From Halomonas elongata DSM 2581 (lineage in GTDB: Bacteria; Pseudomonadota; Gammaproteobacteria; Pseudomonadales; Halomonadaceae), in assembly GCF_000196875.2 (NCBI RefSeq), contig NC_014532.2, positions 1,798,001 through 1,862,000 of the forward strand: a stretch of DNA of 64,000 nt, in the 5' to 3' direction. Shown here piece by piece: positions 26,978 to 37,949 of this stretch. The notes beneath the pieces are model-generated. The model saw only the letters and a program-made list of their open reading frames with translations. It made no database searches and was not told the DNA's origin. Position 1 is the first letter of the stretch; every line of letters starts with the position of its first letter. The position numbers and the translations under genes are program-made.

Positions 26978-29900
26978 GTGAGAGTACGTCGTCTGACCTG
27001 GGCTCTGGCCCGTCTAGTGATCCTGATACCGCTCTGGCTCATCGGCCTGTTGTCGCTGTTGCTGGGTCTGGCCCTTTCCCCCTGGGGCACCGGGTTGTTG
27101 CTCGAGCAGGGCAAGCGCATGGGCTTCTACGAATTTTCCCGTGCCGAAGGGGCCCCGCTGGATACCTTCATTCTCGAGGATCTGAGTCTCGACGCCGGTC
27201 CAGCCAGCGTGGCGATACAACGGCTGGAACTGGCCTGGGCCGATGATTGCCTGCTCGATGGTCGCCTGTGCCTGGATCGTTTCGTTGTCGAGGGGGCTCG
27301 CGTGCGGCTCGCCTCGAGCGAAGAACCGTCCCCGGCAGCGGACGAAGCGAGCGAGGGCGGTGGCCTGCCCGATCCGATCGAATTGCCGTTCCCCATCGAG
27401 CTGCGTGAGCTGGCCCTGAACGATGTGGAGGTGCGCCTGGCCGACGGCACCCAGTTGCGCTGGGACGAGTTCGAGACTGGCGCGACGGCCGAATCCGACA
27501 CCCTGCGGTTGCTGCCGACCCGGCTGGAAGGCGCGCGCCTGACCCTGCCGCTTTCGGCGGGTAATCAACTGGCATTGAGCGAAAGCGAGCATGACGGGCC
27601 GATCCTGACGGCAGCGGCCATCGATGCCTCGATTGCCACCCATTCCCCCTTGCCTGCCAGTGCCGCCCCGGAGGCCGCCGGCATGGCCAGCCAGTCGCTG
27701 GAAGACAAACCGCGCATCGAGCTGCCGGAGATTCATCTGCCACTGGCCGTCGAGGTGCCGGAACTGACGATCACGGATGCCGCGGTAGAAGGCGCCTTTG
27801 CCTATCAGCTCGAAGAACTGGCGCTGAGCGTCACGGCACGCGACCAGGAGATCAGCATCGAGCCGTTGTCGGTGGCCAGCCCGGAAGCCGATGCCAGCCT
27901 CAAGGCCCGGATGACCCTGAGTGGCAACTATCCCCTTGAAGCGCAGTTGAACGCCGATCTCTATCTCCCCGAACGCATGCCGGCCCTGGAAGGCGAACGC
28001 ATCGAGCTCGGTTTGAATGGCGATCTTGCCGACCTGCAGGTGGATCTGACCACCACGGGGCCGGTCGAGACGCGTCTTTCCGCCAGGCTCGACGCCCTGG
28101 CGCCGACATTGCCCTTTACCGCCAGCTTCCAGAGCCCCGCCCTGCAATGGCCGCTGCCGGGCGCCGAGAGCGCCAGCCAGCCAGCCACGCCAGAGGAGGG
28201 CCAGGATGCCGGAGAGGGTGATGGCGAACCGCCGGCTCCCTGGCGGGCCGAGGATCTGTCGCTCGAAGCCGAGGGCAAGCTGACCGATTACCGCGTCCAG
28301 CTTTCCCTGGCCGCCCAGGGGCCGCAGCTACCGCGTACCCAGCTCGATCTCAGCGGGCGCGGGGACCTGGCCCACTTCATCTGGGAGCCCCTGGCTCTCG
28401 AGATGGACGAGGCCAGCGTGACCACCCAGGGGCGGGTCGACTGGGCCGATGGCCTGGCCGTCGCGGCCAGCCTGGCCCTGCAAAACGTGAATCCCGAGCC
28501 CTTCGTCGAGGGGCTGGCGGGCCAGCTCGACGGCGATGCGGAAGTCTCCTTCACCCAGGATGCCGATGGCTGGCGGGTCGAGGTGCCGTCGTTGAGCGTG
28601 AATGGCACCCTGGCCGATTATCCGCTGAGGCTCGATGCACAACTGGCCGGCGACAGCCGCATGAACTGGGACATCCGGACCCTCGAATTCCGCCAGGGCG
28701 ACAATCAGCTCAGCGCCAGCGGTCAGGTGTCCCCCGAGCAACTCGATGTGAGCGCGGATCTGGACATGCCGGCGCTGAAAAGCCTGTATCCGGCACTCGC
28801 CGGGGCTCTCTCGGGGAGCATCGATGCCTCGGGCAGCCTCGAGGCTCCGCAACTGGACCTGGACCTGAACGGCAATGGCCTGGCCTTCGCCGAGAATCGC
28901 GTGAACTCCCTGAACCTGACGGGCGAGGTCGCCGGCCTCGAGGATCCGAGTCTCGACCTCGCGCTGAATGCCAAGGGCGTCGAGGCCGGTGGTCAGGCCT
29001 TCGATGACATCGACCTGAACCTCGATGGGCGCCTCTCGGAGCACCGCTTGACGCTTGACGTTGCCGGGCCGGCGGATGGTCTGCTGTCGTCGTTGAGCCT
29101 GGCCCTGGATGGCGCCATGGATCGCGAGCGCCAACACTACAGCGGTCGCCTGACGCCGCTCGAGGCCGAGACCGAGTACGGTCGTCTGGCCCTCGACGAC
29201 GCCCTGGTCTTCGATGCCGATCTCGCCTCGAGCGCGGTGGACGTGCAGCCGTTCTGCCTGCGACGCGAGGAGGGTGGCGGCCTGTGTCTCGAGGAAGCAC
29301 TGTCGGCATCGCCCGATGCCGGCCGGGCGGTACTGGCCATCCGCGAACTGCCCATGGACCTGATCAACGATGCCATGCCGCCCGGTTGGCGCATCGACGG
29401 CAGTACCGAAGGCGGTCTGGTCGCCGAGTGGTCACGCGGTGGCGCGGCCTGGAAGGCCGATGCGCAACTCGCCAGCGAGGTCGAGATCGCCGGACAGGAC
29501 GCCTACGGCAACCCCTGGACGGTCCCCGGTACGGGCCTCAATCTCGACCTGCAGGCCAACCAGGCGCGTGCCGATGTCAATCTGGCATTGACCCTGGGCG
29601 ACAGCGGGGCGGTACGGCTGGACCTGGGCGTCGACGATCCGATGGGCGTCGGCCGCCTGGATGGCAGCCTGCGCGTCGATGACCTGCGCCTGAGTCCCTA
29701 TCGTCCGCTGGTGACCGACGTGAAGAAACTGGAAGGCGGTTTCGGGGGCAATGTCGAGATCTCCGGCACTCGCGAACAGCCGCGCCTCGACGGGACTCTC
29801 GAGCTGGCCGGCCTGCAGGCGGCGGGGCTGGGACTGCCGCTGACGGTGCAGGATGGGCGCCTGACAGTGAACCTGCAAGGCGACAGGGCCGATCTCGATG

Positions 29901-30994
29901 GTTTCCTGGCGAGCGAACGCGGACGCCTGGAGATCGATGGCGATGCCAGTTGGCCCTCGACGAGTGACTGGCAGGTCGCCCTCAACCTGCAGGGGCAGGA
30001 CGAACCCCTGCAGGCGTCCCTGTCGGGCTTCGGGCGTTTGCGTCTGGCGCCGGACCTGAACATCCGGGCCACCCCCGATCGGCTGCGAGTGCGTGGCGAG
30101 GTTCGCATCCCCTGGGCGCGGCTGGAAGTCGGCCAGGTACCGGCGTCCGCGCAGTCGGTGAGCCCGGATGAGGTGATCGTCACTCGCGAGGAAGCCGAGG
30201 CCCAGGAAGCCGCCCAGGCTGCGGGCGAATCCACCGCCGAGGCCATGGCCGAGGCCGGCATGGCCATGGACGTACGCGTCACCCTGGCGCTCGGCCCCGA
30301 CATGCGGCTTTCGGCCTACGGCCTGGAGACCGGGCTGGCCGGCAACCTGGAGGTGCGCCAGGATGGCGGCCCCGTGCAGATCTTCGGGGACGTCAATCTC
30401 GAGGATGGACGCTTCCGCGCCTTCGCCCAGGACCTGGTCATCCGCGAAGGGATCCTGTATTTCAGCGGCCCGCCCGGCGAGCCTCTGCTGGACTTCGAAG
30501 CCATCCGCAATCCCGACAGTACCGAAGACGATGTCATTGCCGGCATCCAGGTCTCCGGACCGGCCTCGAGCCCGAGCCTGAAGATCTTCTCCGAGCCGGC
30601 CATGGACGAGTCCCGGGCGCTGTCCTACGTGCTGCGCGGCCGCGCACCGGATGCCAGCGGCGGCGCCGATGGCGCCCTGACCTCGGCGCTGATCGGCCTG
30701 AGCCTGGGGCAGGCCGGCGGTACCGTGGGGGCGCTGGGCGAGGCCTTCGGCATTCAGGACCTGCGGCTGGATTCCGCCGGCAGTGGCGAGGACAGCCAGG
30801 TGGTGGTGACCGGCAACCTGACCGACCGTTTGAGTGTCGGATATGGTGTCGGGGTCTTCTCGCCCATCGCCGAACTGACCCTGCGCTACAAGCTGTGGCG
30901 CAACCTCTACCTGGAAGCCGTCTCCGGCGCTTCCCAGGCAGTGGATCTGATCTATACCTTCAGCCTGCCGGGTGACCCACCGTCGCTCGAGTGA
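26978..30994 (+). CDS. tamB: TamB, inner-membrane-anchored translocation/assembly protein
   Basis: 1338 residues (E. coli TamB 1259). An N-terminal transmembrane helix ([21 protein letters not shown]) is followed by a very long repetitive beta-rich AsmA-like region that forms a hydrophobic groove across the periplasm. The C-terminal DUF490 domain (about the last 350 residues) includes [20 protein letters not shown] and ends with strands that contact TamA. TamB-type proteins are now thought to carry phospholipids between membranes. GTG start at 26978, 11 bases after tamA, so cotranscribed. Confidence 0.92.
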   Translation: MRVRRLTWALARLVILIPLWLIGLLSLLLGLALSPWGTGLLLEQGKRMGFYEFSRAEGAPLDTFILEDLSLDAGPASVAIQRLELAWADDCLLDGRLCLDRFVVEGARVRLASSEEPSPAADEASEGGGLPDPIELPFPIELRELALNDVEVRLADGTQLRWDEFETGATAESDTLRLLPTRLEGARLTLPLSAGNQLALSESEHDGPILTAAAIDASIATHSPLPASAAPEAAGMASQSLEDKPRIELPEIHLPLAVEVPELTITDAAVEGAFAYQLEELALSVTARDQEISIEPLSVASPEADASLKARMTLSGNYPLEAQLNADLYLPERMPALEGERIELGLNGDLADLQVDLTTTGPVETRLSARLDALAPTLPFTASFQSPALQWPLPGAESASQPATPEEGQDAGEGDGEPPAPWRAEDLSLEAEGKLTDYRVQLSLAAQGPQLPRTQLDLSGRGDLAHFIWEPLALEMDEASVTTQGRVDWADGLAVAASLALQNVNPEPFVEGLAGQLDGDAEVSFTQDADGWRVEVPSLSVNGTLADYPLRLDAQLAGDSRMNWDIRTLEFRQGDNQLSASGQVSPEQLDVSADLDMPALKSLYPALAGALSGSIDASGSLEAPQLDLDLNGNGLAFAENRVNSLNLTGEVAGLEDPSLDLALNAKGVEAGGQAFDDIDLNLDGRLSEHRLTLDVAGPADGLLSSLSLALDGAMDRERQHYSGRLTPLEAETEYGRLALDDALVFDADLASSAVDVQPFCLRREEGGGLCLEEALSASPDAGRAVLAIRELPMDLINDAMPPGWRIDGSTEGGLVAEWSRGGAAWKADAQLASEVEIAGQDAYGNPWTVPGTGLNLDLQANQARADVNLALTLGDSGAVRLDLGVDDPMGVGRLDGSLRVDDLRLSPYRPLVTDVKKLEGGFGGNVEISGTREQPRLDGTLELAGLQAAGLGLPLTVQDGRLTVNLQGDRADLDGFLASERGRLEIDGDASWPSTSDWQVALNLQGQDEPLQASLSGFGRLRLAPDLNIRATPDRLRVRGEVRIPWARLEVGQVPASAQSVSPDEVIVTREEAEAQEAAQAAGESTAEAMAEAGMAMDVRVTLALGPDMRLSAYGLETGLAGNLEVRQDGGPVQIFGDVNLEDGRFRAFAQDLVIREGILYFSGPPGEPLLDFEAIRNPDSTEDDVIAGIQVSGPASSPSLKIFSEPAMDESRALSYVLRGRAPDASGGADGALTSALIGLSLGQAGGTVGALGEAFGIQDLRLDSAGSGEDSQVVVTGNLTDRLSVGYGVGVFSPIAELTLRYKLWRNLYLEAVSGASQAVDLIYTFSLPGDPPSLE

Positions 30995-31022
30995 CGACCC
31001 GGCAACCGATGAGGAATGCAAT

Positions 31023-31637
31023 ATGAGCGCACCAACCGCGGACGCACCAGTGGGACGCGACGCCCCGATGGAAATTACCGCCGTGCATACGGTCAACGGG
31101 CAGCGCATGACGCCGCCCTGGCCCGAGGGCATGCAGGAAATCGTGCTGGGTCTGGGTTGTTTCTGGGGCGCCGAACGGCTGTTCTGGCAATTGCCCGGCG
31201 TGCATGTCACCGCCGTGGGCTACGCTGGCGGTGTCACGCCCAACCCGACCTATAAGGAAACCTGTACCGGTCGCACCGGCCATGCCGAGGTGGTTCGGGT
31301 CGTCTTCGACCCGGCCGTGATCGAACTCGACAGCCTGTTGCGTCACTTCTGGGAAGCCCACGACCCCACCCAGGGGAATCGTCAGGGCAACGACATCGGC
31401 CCCCAGTACCGCTCGATCATCCTGACCGTCGACGATGAGCAGCGTGCGACGGCCGAGCGTAGCCGCGACGCCTACGGCAAGGCCCTGGAGGCACAGGGCA
31501 AGGGGCCGATCACCACCGAGATCATGCCGCTCGAGGCGTTCTACTACGCCGAGGAATATCACCAGCAGTATCTCGACAAGAATCCCGGCGGCTACTGTGG
31601 CCTCAAGGGCACCGGCGTCAGTTGCCCGATCGGCTGA
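31023..31637 (+). CDS. msrA: Peptide-methionine (S)-S-oxide reductase MsrA
   Basis: 204 residues. The catalytic Cys46 is in GLGCFWGAE, and resolving cysteines Cys192 and Cys201 are in the C-terminal [14 protein letters not shown]. It repairs oxidised methionine using thioredoxin. GAGGA lies 8 bases before the ATG. Its last 20 bases overlap the 3' end of the convergent alpha/beta hydrolase gene. It lies near a HypT-like regulator gene, a family in which E. coli HypT senses methionine oxidation. Confidence 0.95.
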   Translation: MSAPTADAPVGRDAPMEITAVHTVNGQRMTPPWPEGMQEIVLGLGCFWGAERLFWQLPGVHVTAVGYAGGVTPNPTYKETCTGRTGHAEVVRVVFDPAVIELDSLLRHFWEAHDPTQGNRQGNDIGPQYRSIILTVDDEQRATAERSRDAYGKALEAQGKGPITTEIMPLEAFYYAEEYHQQYLDKNPGGYCGLKGTGVSCPIG

Positions 31638-32637
31638 CGCCGGATGTCGATGCCCGGGAATGCCAGGCATCGAGCTGTCGACCGACCCGCCGGGCGAGCC
31701 AGCTGGCGGGTCGGCCTTCCTGCCATTCGACGTAGCCGACATGGCCACCATGGCGTGCGGTCTCCAGGCGAATGCCGGGACCGAGCGTCAGGCCGTCATA
31801 CAGCCCCGGCGGCATGAAGGGATCGTCGTCGGCATGCAGGATCAGAGTCGGCAGGGCGATGGCCTCCAGCAGCGGACCGGCGGCGGCGCGGCGATAGTAG
31901 TCGGCCGCATCCCTGAAGCCGTGCAGCGGAGCGGTAATGGCATCGTCGTAGGCACGCAGCGTGGTAAAACGCGCCAGTTCATCGCGGCTCAGCGTCAATG
32001 GCAACTCCCGGCGCGCCAGGCGAGGCGCTACCTTGGCCTTGAGGGCACCGAGCAGGTGACGTTGATAGAGTCGCGCCATGCCTCGCTCCAGGGTGTCGGC
32101 ACAGGCCGCCAGATCCACCGGGGGCGCCACGGCAATGGCACCGGTCAGTCCCAGCGCATTGCCGGTATCCTCGGCGACCAGCTTGAGCAGCATGTTGGCC
32201 CCCAGTGAAACGCCAAGGGCAACCCGCGGTGCCGCCGGATAGCGCCGGGCCAGGGTCTCCAGGCACCAGCGGGCATCGGCGGTGTCGCCGCTGTGATAGG
32301 CGCGAGGCAGGCGATTGGGAAGAGTGCCGCAACCGCGGAAGTGCATCAGTACCGCCCGCCATCCCCGATGCTCGGCGGCATCCAGCAGATGACGCGCATA
32401 GGGCGAATCCACCGATCCTTCCAGACCATGGAACAGCACCAGCAGGGGCGCCTCGTCGGCAAGGGCAGGGGCATCGACCCAGGCCAGCTCGACGAAATCG
32501 CCATCGGGCAACTCGAGCCGTTCCTCGATGAGTTGTGGAGCGGGTCGGGGCAGGGCCCGTGGCAGCAGGGTCTGCAGGTGGCGATTGGCAAGCCCGGGCG
32601 GCGGCTGGAAGTCGGCCGGGTGGCGTCCGCTGATCAT
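31618..32637 (-). CDS. YheT-family alpha/beta hydrolase
   Basis: 339 residues. [17 protein letters not shown] near the N-terminus and [19 protein letters not shown] are hallmarks of the YheT/UPF0017 group. The nucleophile is Ser in GVSLGAN, the acid Asp in HADDDPFMP and the base His in HGGHVGY. Relatives include esterases and monoacylglycerol lipases, but the bacterial substrate is unknown. Its ATG overlaps the stop of the upstream LysR gene as ATGA, so the two are coupled. The C-terminus overlaps convergent msrA by 20 bases. Confidence 0.88.
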   Translation of the reverse strand: MISGRHPADFQPPPGLANRHLQTLLPRALPRPAPQLIEERLELPDGDFVELAWVDAPALADEAPLLVLFHGLEGSVDSPYARHLLDAAEHRGWRAVLMHFRGCGTLPNRLPRAYHSGDTADARWCLETLARRYPAAPRVALGVSLGANMLLKLVAEDTGNALGLTGAIAVAPPVDLAACADTLERGMARLYQRHLLGALKAKVAPRLARRELPLTLSRDELARFTTLRAYDDAITAPLHGFRDAADYYRRAAAGPLLEAIALPTLILHADDDPFMPPGLYDGLTLGPGIRLETARHGGHVGYVEWQEGRPASWLARRVGRQLDAWHSRASTSGVSRSGN

Positions 32638-33563
32638 GCTTTGTCTTCCGTGGCAACGGAATCACCGTCCAGCGCCTGCCAGAGCGCGTCCACGGCCTGG
32701 TGCTCGACATGGCGATGGCGGAACAGGCGAATCTCCAGTGGTACTTCCCAGCGCTCGCCACCCGCAGGCACCAATTGTCCGGCGGCCAGGGCCGTTGCCA
32801 CGCTGCGCTGCGGCAGCCAGCCGAGTCCATAGCCGAGGCCGACCAGTTCGCGGATGTTGCCGCTCTGGATGCTCTCGTTGAGCACGCTGAAGGTCGGCGC
32901 ATCGGACAAGGCTTCGAGGTGGTGGCGGATGGTTGTGTCGATCAAGCCCCGGGGATGGTAGGCGATCAGGGGCAACGAACGCCGGCCGGGACTTTCCAGA
33001 TCGAAGCGGGGCCGTCCATCGGCCTCCGGCAGCGAGACGGGAATGAGGCGTTCCTGGCCGAGCCATCGATACTCGAAGGCCTCGGTCTCGCATTCCAGGG
33101 CACAGTCATTGGCCGGCCAGTAGCACAGCACCAGGTCGCATTCGTCACGCCCCAGCGCCTGGAAGTAGTCGTTCACCAGCCAGGCGGTGGCACGCAGGTA
33201 GGGCTTGACCGGCGGTGGCGTCGACCAGCTGGCGAGCCACTCCGGCAGGAAATTGGCCAGCAGGCTCTGCGGTGCGGCCAGGCGGATCTTGCCGGCCTGG
33301 CTTTCGGCGAGATGTCCCAGGCGCTGCCGGGTGTTGGCCACGCGCCGCGTTACATCCTGGCACAGTGTCAGAAACTCCTCGCCTTCGGGTGTCAACGACA
33401 ATGGCAGTGTCTGCCGGTTGATCAGGGTTGCCCCCATTTCCTCCTCGAGCAGCTTGATGCGCCGCGAAAAGGTCGGCTGGGTGACATTCTGCTCGTCGGC
33501 CGCCCGAGAGAAATGTCGGGTACGCGCCAGGGCGATGAAATCTTCCAACCAGCGTATTTCCAT
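32634..33563 (-). CDS. LysR-family regulator, HypT-like subfamily
   Basis: 309 residues. The N-terminus MEIRWLEDFIALARTRHFSRAA and helix-turn-helix NVTQPTFSRRIKLLEEEMG match the same HypT/YjiE subfamily as the gene at 1-909. Unlike that paralogue it has only two methionines (the start and Met43), so it cannot use HypT-style methionine oxidation in the effector domain; it does have five cysteines, two in DCALEC. The ATG at 33563 has GAGGG about 6 bases upstream. A strong inverted repeat at 33624-33649 may be its own operator. Coupled to the downstream hydrolase gene. Confidence 0.85.
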   Translation of the reverse strand: MEIRWLEDFIALARTRHFSRAADEQNVTQPTFSRRIKLLEEEMGATLINRQTLPLSLTPEGEEFLTLCQDVTRRVANTRQRLGHLAESQAGKIRLAAPQSLLANFLPEWLASWSTPPPVKPYLRATAWLVNDYFQALGRDECDLVLCYWPANDCALECETEAFEYRWLGQERLIPVSLPEADGRPRFDLESPGRRSLPLIAYHPRGLIDTTIRHHLEALSDAPTFSVLNESIQSGNIRELVGLGYGLGWLPQRSVATALAAGQLVPAGGERWEVPLEIRLFRHRHVEHQAVDALWQALDGDSVATEDKA

Positions 33564-33623
33564 ATCAGCCCTCAAGCCGTCGACCGGTCGGCGGGATTGC
33601 CATCGACCGGTCACGGCGTTTAG

Positions 33624-33649
33624 GGAAATACTATGTAGTCAGTATTTCC
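33624..33649. promoter_or_regulatory. Inverted repeat upstream of the LysR gene, candidate autoregulatory operator
   Basis: Perfect 9-bp arms GGAAATACT/AGTATTTCC with an 8-base spacer, in an AT-rich patch 61-86 bases before the LysR start. The core ATAC-N10-GTAT has the dyad form usual for LysR-family sites. Confidence 0.5.
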
Positions 33650-33749
33650 TTAGACGTTTCAAATGCGTCTCGTAAAGCCGGGAGCGCCCGGATCATCGGG
33701 CCCTCGCCGGGATTCGAACGCTCGTATTATGCCAGAAACGCCAAGGACA

Positions 33750-34792
<1,043 letters not shown>

Positions 34793-34793
<1 letters not shown>

Positions 34794-35812
34794 CAATCTT
34801 GCTCCTCGGCCGGAATGCGTTCGCTTGCGATCATTTCGGCGACCATGTGACAGGCAGCCTGGCAATTGCCGGACGTCACGAACTCGGGCACCTGATCATG
34901 GCAGGCCTGGCGACGGCTGCCGTCGGCGCGCTCGACGAAGCTGCAGCGCGGATGGAAGGCACAGCCGCTCGGCAGGTTGGACAGCGATGGCATGCTGCCG
35001 GGGATCTGATTGAGCCGCGAACCGGGCGTGGCCATCTGCGGCAGGGCATTGATCAGCCCCTGGGTGTAGGGATGCTGCGGATCATTGATGATCTCCCGGG
35101 TCGGGCCCTGTTCGATGACGCGACCGGCGTACATGACGAGCATGCGCTGGGTGACCTGACTGACCACGCCGAGATCGTGGGTGATCAGGATCAGGCCGAC
35201 ATTGTGCTTCTCGCACAGCTCGAGCAGCAGCGCCATGATCTCGGCCTGGATGGTCACATCGAGTGCCGTGGTGGGCTCGTCGGCGATGATGATGTCGGGG
35301 TCGAGCAGCAGGGCAATGGCGATGATCACGCGCTGCCGCATGCCGCCCGAGAGCTCGTGGGGATACTGATCGAGCCTGGCCTCGGGCGAGGGAATCTGCA
35401 CCTGCTGCAACTTGTTCAGCGAGATGCCGCGCGCTTCCCGCGTGCTGATCCGGCGGTGGGCCTTGAGGCATTCGACCATCTGCTCGCCGATGGTCAGCAC
35501 CGGATTGAGCGTCATCATCGGATCCTGGAAGATCATCGACATGCGATGGCCGCGCACCTTGCGCAGCGCCCGGTCGCTCAGGGTCGTGAGTTCCTGTCCG
35601 TCGAAACGGATACTGCCGCCGGCGATGTAGCCCGGTTTGGCGATCAGATTGAGCAGACTGAAGGCGGCCACCGACTTGCCGGCGCCGGATTCGCCCACGA
35701 TACCCAGGCGCTCGCCGCGATCCAGGCTGAAGCAGACGTCGCGCAGAGCCCGGACATCGCCGCCACGCAGCGCAAAGCGCACGTCGAGGTGGTTAACGTC
35801 GAGTAGAGACAT
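34793..35812 (-). CDS. dppD: Dipeptide ABC transporter ATP-binding protein DppD
   Basis: 339 residues. Walker [10 protein letters not shown], signature LSGGMRQR, Walker [12 protein letters not shown] and the C-terminal [13 protein letters not shown] region with cysteines. The frame stays open far upstream over dppC, but the ATG at 35812 ([13 protein letters not shown]) is the family start and lies 5 bases after the dppC stop. Pairs with DppF as the heterodimeric ATPase. Confidence 0.9.
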
Positions 35813-35817
35813 GAGAT

Positions 35818-36759
35818 TCAGCCCTTGTAGAGTCGCGGGTTCAGCACGTCGCGCAGCCAGTCGCCGAGCAGGTTGATCACCAGCACCAGCACTACCAGCA
35901 CCAGGCCGGGAATCAGGGTGATCCACCAGGAGCCGGACTGCAGGTAATCGAAGCCGGATTTGATCAGTGAGCCCAGCGAGGGCTGGGTCTCGGGCATGCC
36001 GAGGCCGAGGAAGGACAGTGCCGCCTCCGAGATGATGGCGTTGGCCACCTGAACGGTGGAAATGACGAAGATCGGCGACAGGGTGTTGGGCAGGATATGC
36101 CGGAACATGATGCGACGGCTGGGAAGACCCATCACCCGCGCGGCATCGACGTATTCCTTGCCTTTCTCGGCAAGCACCGAGGCGCGCACGGTTCGTGCAT
36201 ATTGCGGCCATTCGGCCAGGCCGATGATCAGCACCAGCAGCAGGACCGCATAGTCGCTGAAGGTGCTGCCGCCGAAGATGGCCTTGAACAGGGCACCGAC
36301 CACGATGGCCACCATCAGGGTCGAGAAGGAGAGCTGGATATCGGCCAGGCGCATCAGGAAAGCATCGACGCGTCCCCCCAGATAGCCGGCCAGCAGGCCG
36401 AAGCACACCCCCAGGGTTGCCTGCATGGCCACGGCGCCGAAGCCGATGATCAGCGATACACGCGCACCATAGAGGATGGTCGAGAGCAGATCGCGCCCCT
36501 GGGCGTCGGTACCCATGAGGTAGGCTGGATCGCTGCCATCCACCCAGAAGGGCGGCAACTCGGAAGCCAGGATATCGATCTGCGCCAGATCGTAGGGATT
36601 CATCGGTGCCAGCCAGGGAGCCAGGACGGCGGCGGCGACCAGGGCGATGAATACCAGCAGGCTGATCTGGGCAATCAGATCGCGTTTGAAACTGTAGAGC
36701 AGGAAGGAATCGCGGAAGCGTTCCCAACGGCTCGTGGGTCGGGTCGTCAGCGTGGTCAT
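35818..36759 (-). CDS. dppC: Dipeptide ABC transporter permease DppC
   Basis: 313 residues, about six transmembrane segments. The N-terminal OppC-type helix with the LMGTDAQGRDLLSTILYGARVSL segment and the EAA loop EYVDAARVMGLPSRRIMFRHILPN are diagnostic. Starts at 36759, overlapping the dppB stop as ATGA. Inner membrane partner of DppB. Confidence 0.92.
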   Translation of the reverse strand: MTTLTTRPTSRWERFRDSFLLYSFKRDLIAQISLLVFIALVAAAVLAPWLAPMNPYDLAQIDILASELPPFWVDGSDPAYLMGTDAQGRDLLSTILYGARVSLIIGFGAVAMQATLGVCFGLLAGYLGGRVDAFLMRLADIQLSFSTLMVAIVVGALFKAIFGGSTFSDYAVLLLVLIIGLAEWPQYARTVRASVLAEKGKEYVDAARVMGLPSRRIMFRHILPNTLSPIFVISTVQVANAIISEAALSFLGLGMPETQPSLGSLIKSGFDYLQSGSWWITLIPGLVLVVLVLVINLLGDWLRDVLNPRLYKG

Positions 36760-37802
36760 GCGGGTTTCCCTGTCAGCTTGACGGTGGGATTGATCAGGCC
36801 ATAGATCAGATCGACCAGGGTGTTGGTGATCACGAAGATCAGCCCCACGATCATCAGGTAGGTGACGATCAAGGGTATGTCGGAGCGCTCGATGGCATCG
36901 AGGAACATCAGTCCCATGCCGGGCCACTGGAACACTGTCTCGGTGAGGATGGTGTAGGCCACCAGGGTGCCGATCTGCACGCCGCCCACGGTGATCACCG
37001 GCAGCATGGTGTTCTTCAACGCATGCAGGAAGTAGATGCGACGCGGCGAGATGCCCTTGGCGCGGGCGAACTTCACGTAGTCGGACTGCAGCACCTCGAG
37101 CATTTCGGCGCGGATCAGGCGGATGAACAGCGGCAGCATGATCGAGGCCAGCGAAACGGCCGGCAGGACCAGATAGGTCAGCCCCTTGAGTGAGGCGAAG
37201 TTGGTCTCCCAGGTGCCGAAGACGGGCACCGGATCACCGCGTCCATAGGCCGGCATGCCACCCTCGGTGCTGACCAGGTCGTTGAGCCAGGCACCCCAGC
37301 CGGTGTCGGAAGGGAAGGGCGACCAACTGACGCCGATGGCGAACAACTGGATCAGTACGATGGCGGTGAGGAACACCGGAATCGAGATGCCGACGATCGA
37401 CACCCCCATGAAGAAGCGCGACAGCCAGGCGCGAGGCTTGATGGCGCTATAGACGCCGATGGGCACCGACAGCGCGATGATCAGGAAAGTGGAGGCGGCC
37501 ACCAGCTCCAGGGTCGCCGGCAGATGGCGCAGCACGACTTCAGTGGTCGGCTGGTTGAAGACGTAGGAATAGCCGAAGTCGAAATGCGCGGCGTTGACGG
37601 CGAAGCGCAGGTACTGCACCAGGAAGGGATCGTTGAGGCCGAGCTCCTCGCGCAGGGCCTCGCGCTCGCTTTCCGGCACCGACTGACCGACCATCTGCTG
37701 GATGGGGTCGCCCAGGTTATCTTGTATGGCGAAGGCGATCACGCTGATGACGAACATCACCAGCAGCGCATGAAAGAGGCGCTTGATCAGAAAAGCGATC
37801 AT
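36756..37802 (-). CDS. dppB: Dipeptide ABC transporter permease DppB
   Basis: 348 residues. The N-terminus MIAFLIKRLFHALLVMFVISVIAF and the EAA loop YVKFARAKGISPRRIYFLHALKNTMLP are typical of DppB/OppB permeases; about six transmembrane helices. ATG at 37802. It lies 147 bases after dppA, the gap holding a strong hairpin, which fits lower expression of the permease than of the binding protein. Confidence 0.92.
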   Translation of the reverse strand: MIAFLIKRLFHALLVMFVISVIAFAIQDNLGDPIQQMVGQSVPESEREALREELGLNDPFLVQYLRFAVNAAHFDFGYSYVFNQPTTEVVLRHLPATLELVAASTFLIIALSVPIGVYSAIKPRAWLSRFFMGVSIVGISIPVFLTAIVLIQLFAIGVSWSPFPSDTGWGAWLNDLVSTEGGMPAYGRGDPVPVFGTWETNFASLKGLTYLVLPAVSLASIMLPLFIRLIRAEMLEVLQSDYVKFARAKGISPRRIYFLHALKNTMLPVITVGGVQIGTLVAYTILTETVFQWPGMGLMFLDAIERSDIPLIVTYLMIVGLIFVITNTLVDLIYGLINPTVKLTGKPA

Positions 37803-37852
37803 GAGTGGCGTTCCATTATCGAAAAGGCTCGGTCCGGCCGGGAGCCGAGCAC

Positions 37853-37889
37853 GCCGTGACGCGTCCCCTCGGCGGGGGCGCGTCACGGC
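37853..37889 (-). terminator. Strong hairpin between dppA and dppB
   Basis: An 11-bp stem GCCGTGACGCG/CGCGTCACGGC continues inward as TCCCC/GGGGG around the loop TCGGC, about 16 bp in all. There is no T-run after it on the minus strand. A stabilising or partly terminating hairpin that favours dppA mRNA is the likely role. Confidence 0.5.
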
Positions 37890-37949
37890 ATCGGAGTGTC
37901 GAACCGCCGGCCCTGGCTCAATGCTGCCCAGGTACCGGCTGGAAGGTGG

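Noticed and set aside
29432..31210. 592-codon minus-strand open frame
   Set aside because: Antisense to tamB, with compositional bias and no family match.
35813..36727. N-terminal extension of about 300 codons on the dppD frame
   Set aside because: It lies over dppC in another frame; the family start MSLLDVNHL at 35812 is clear.
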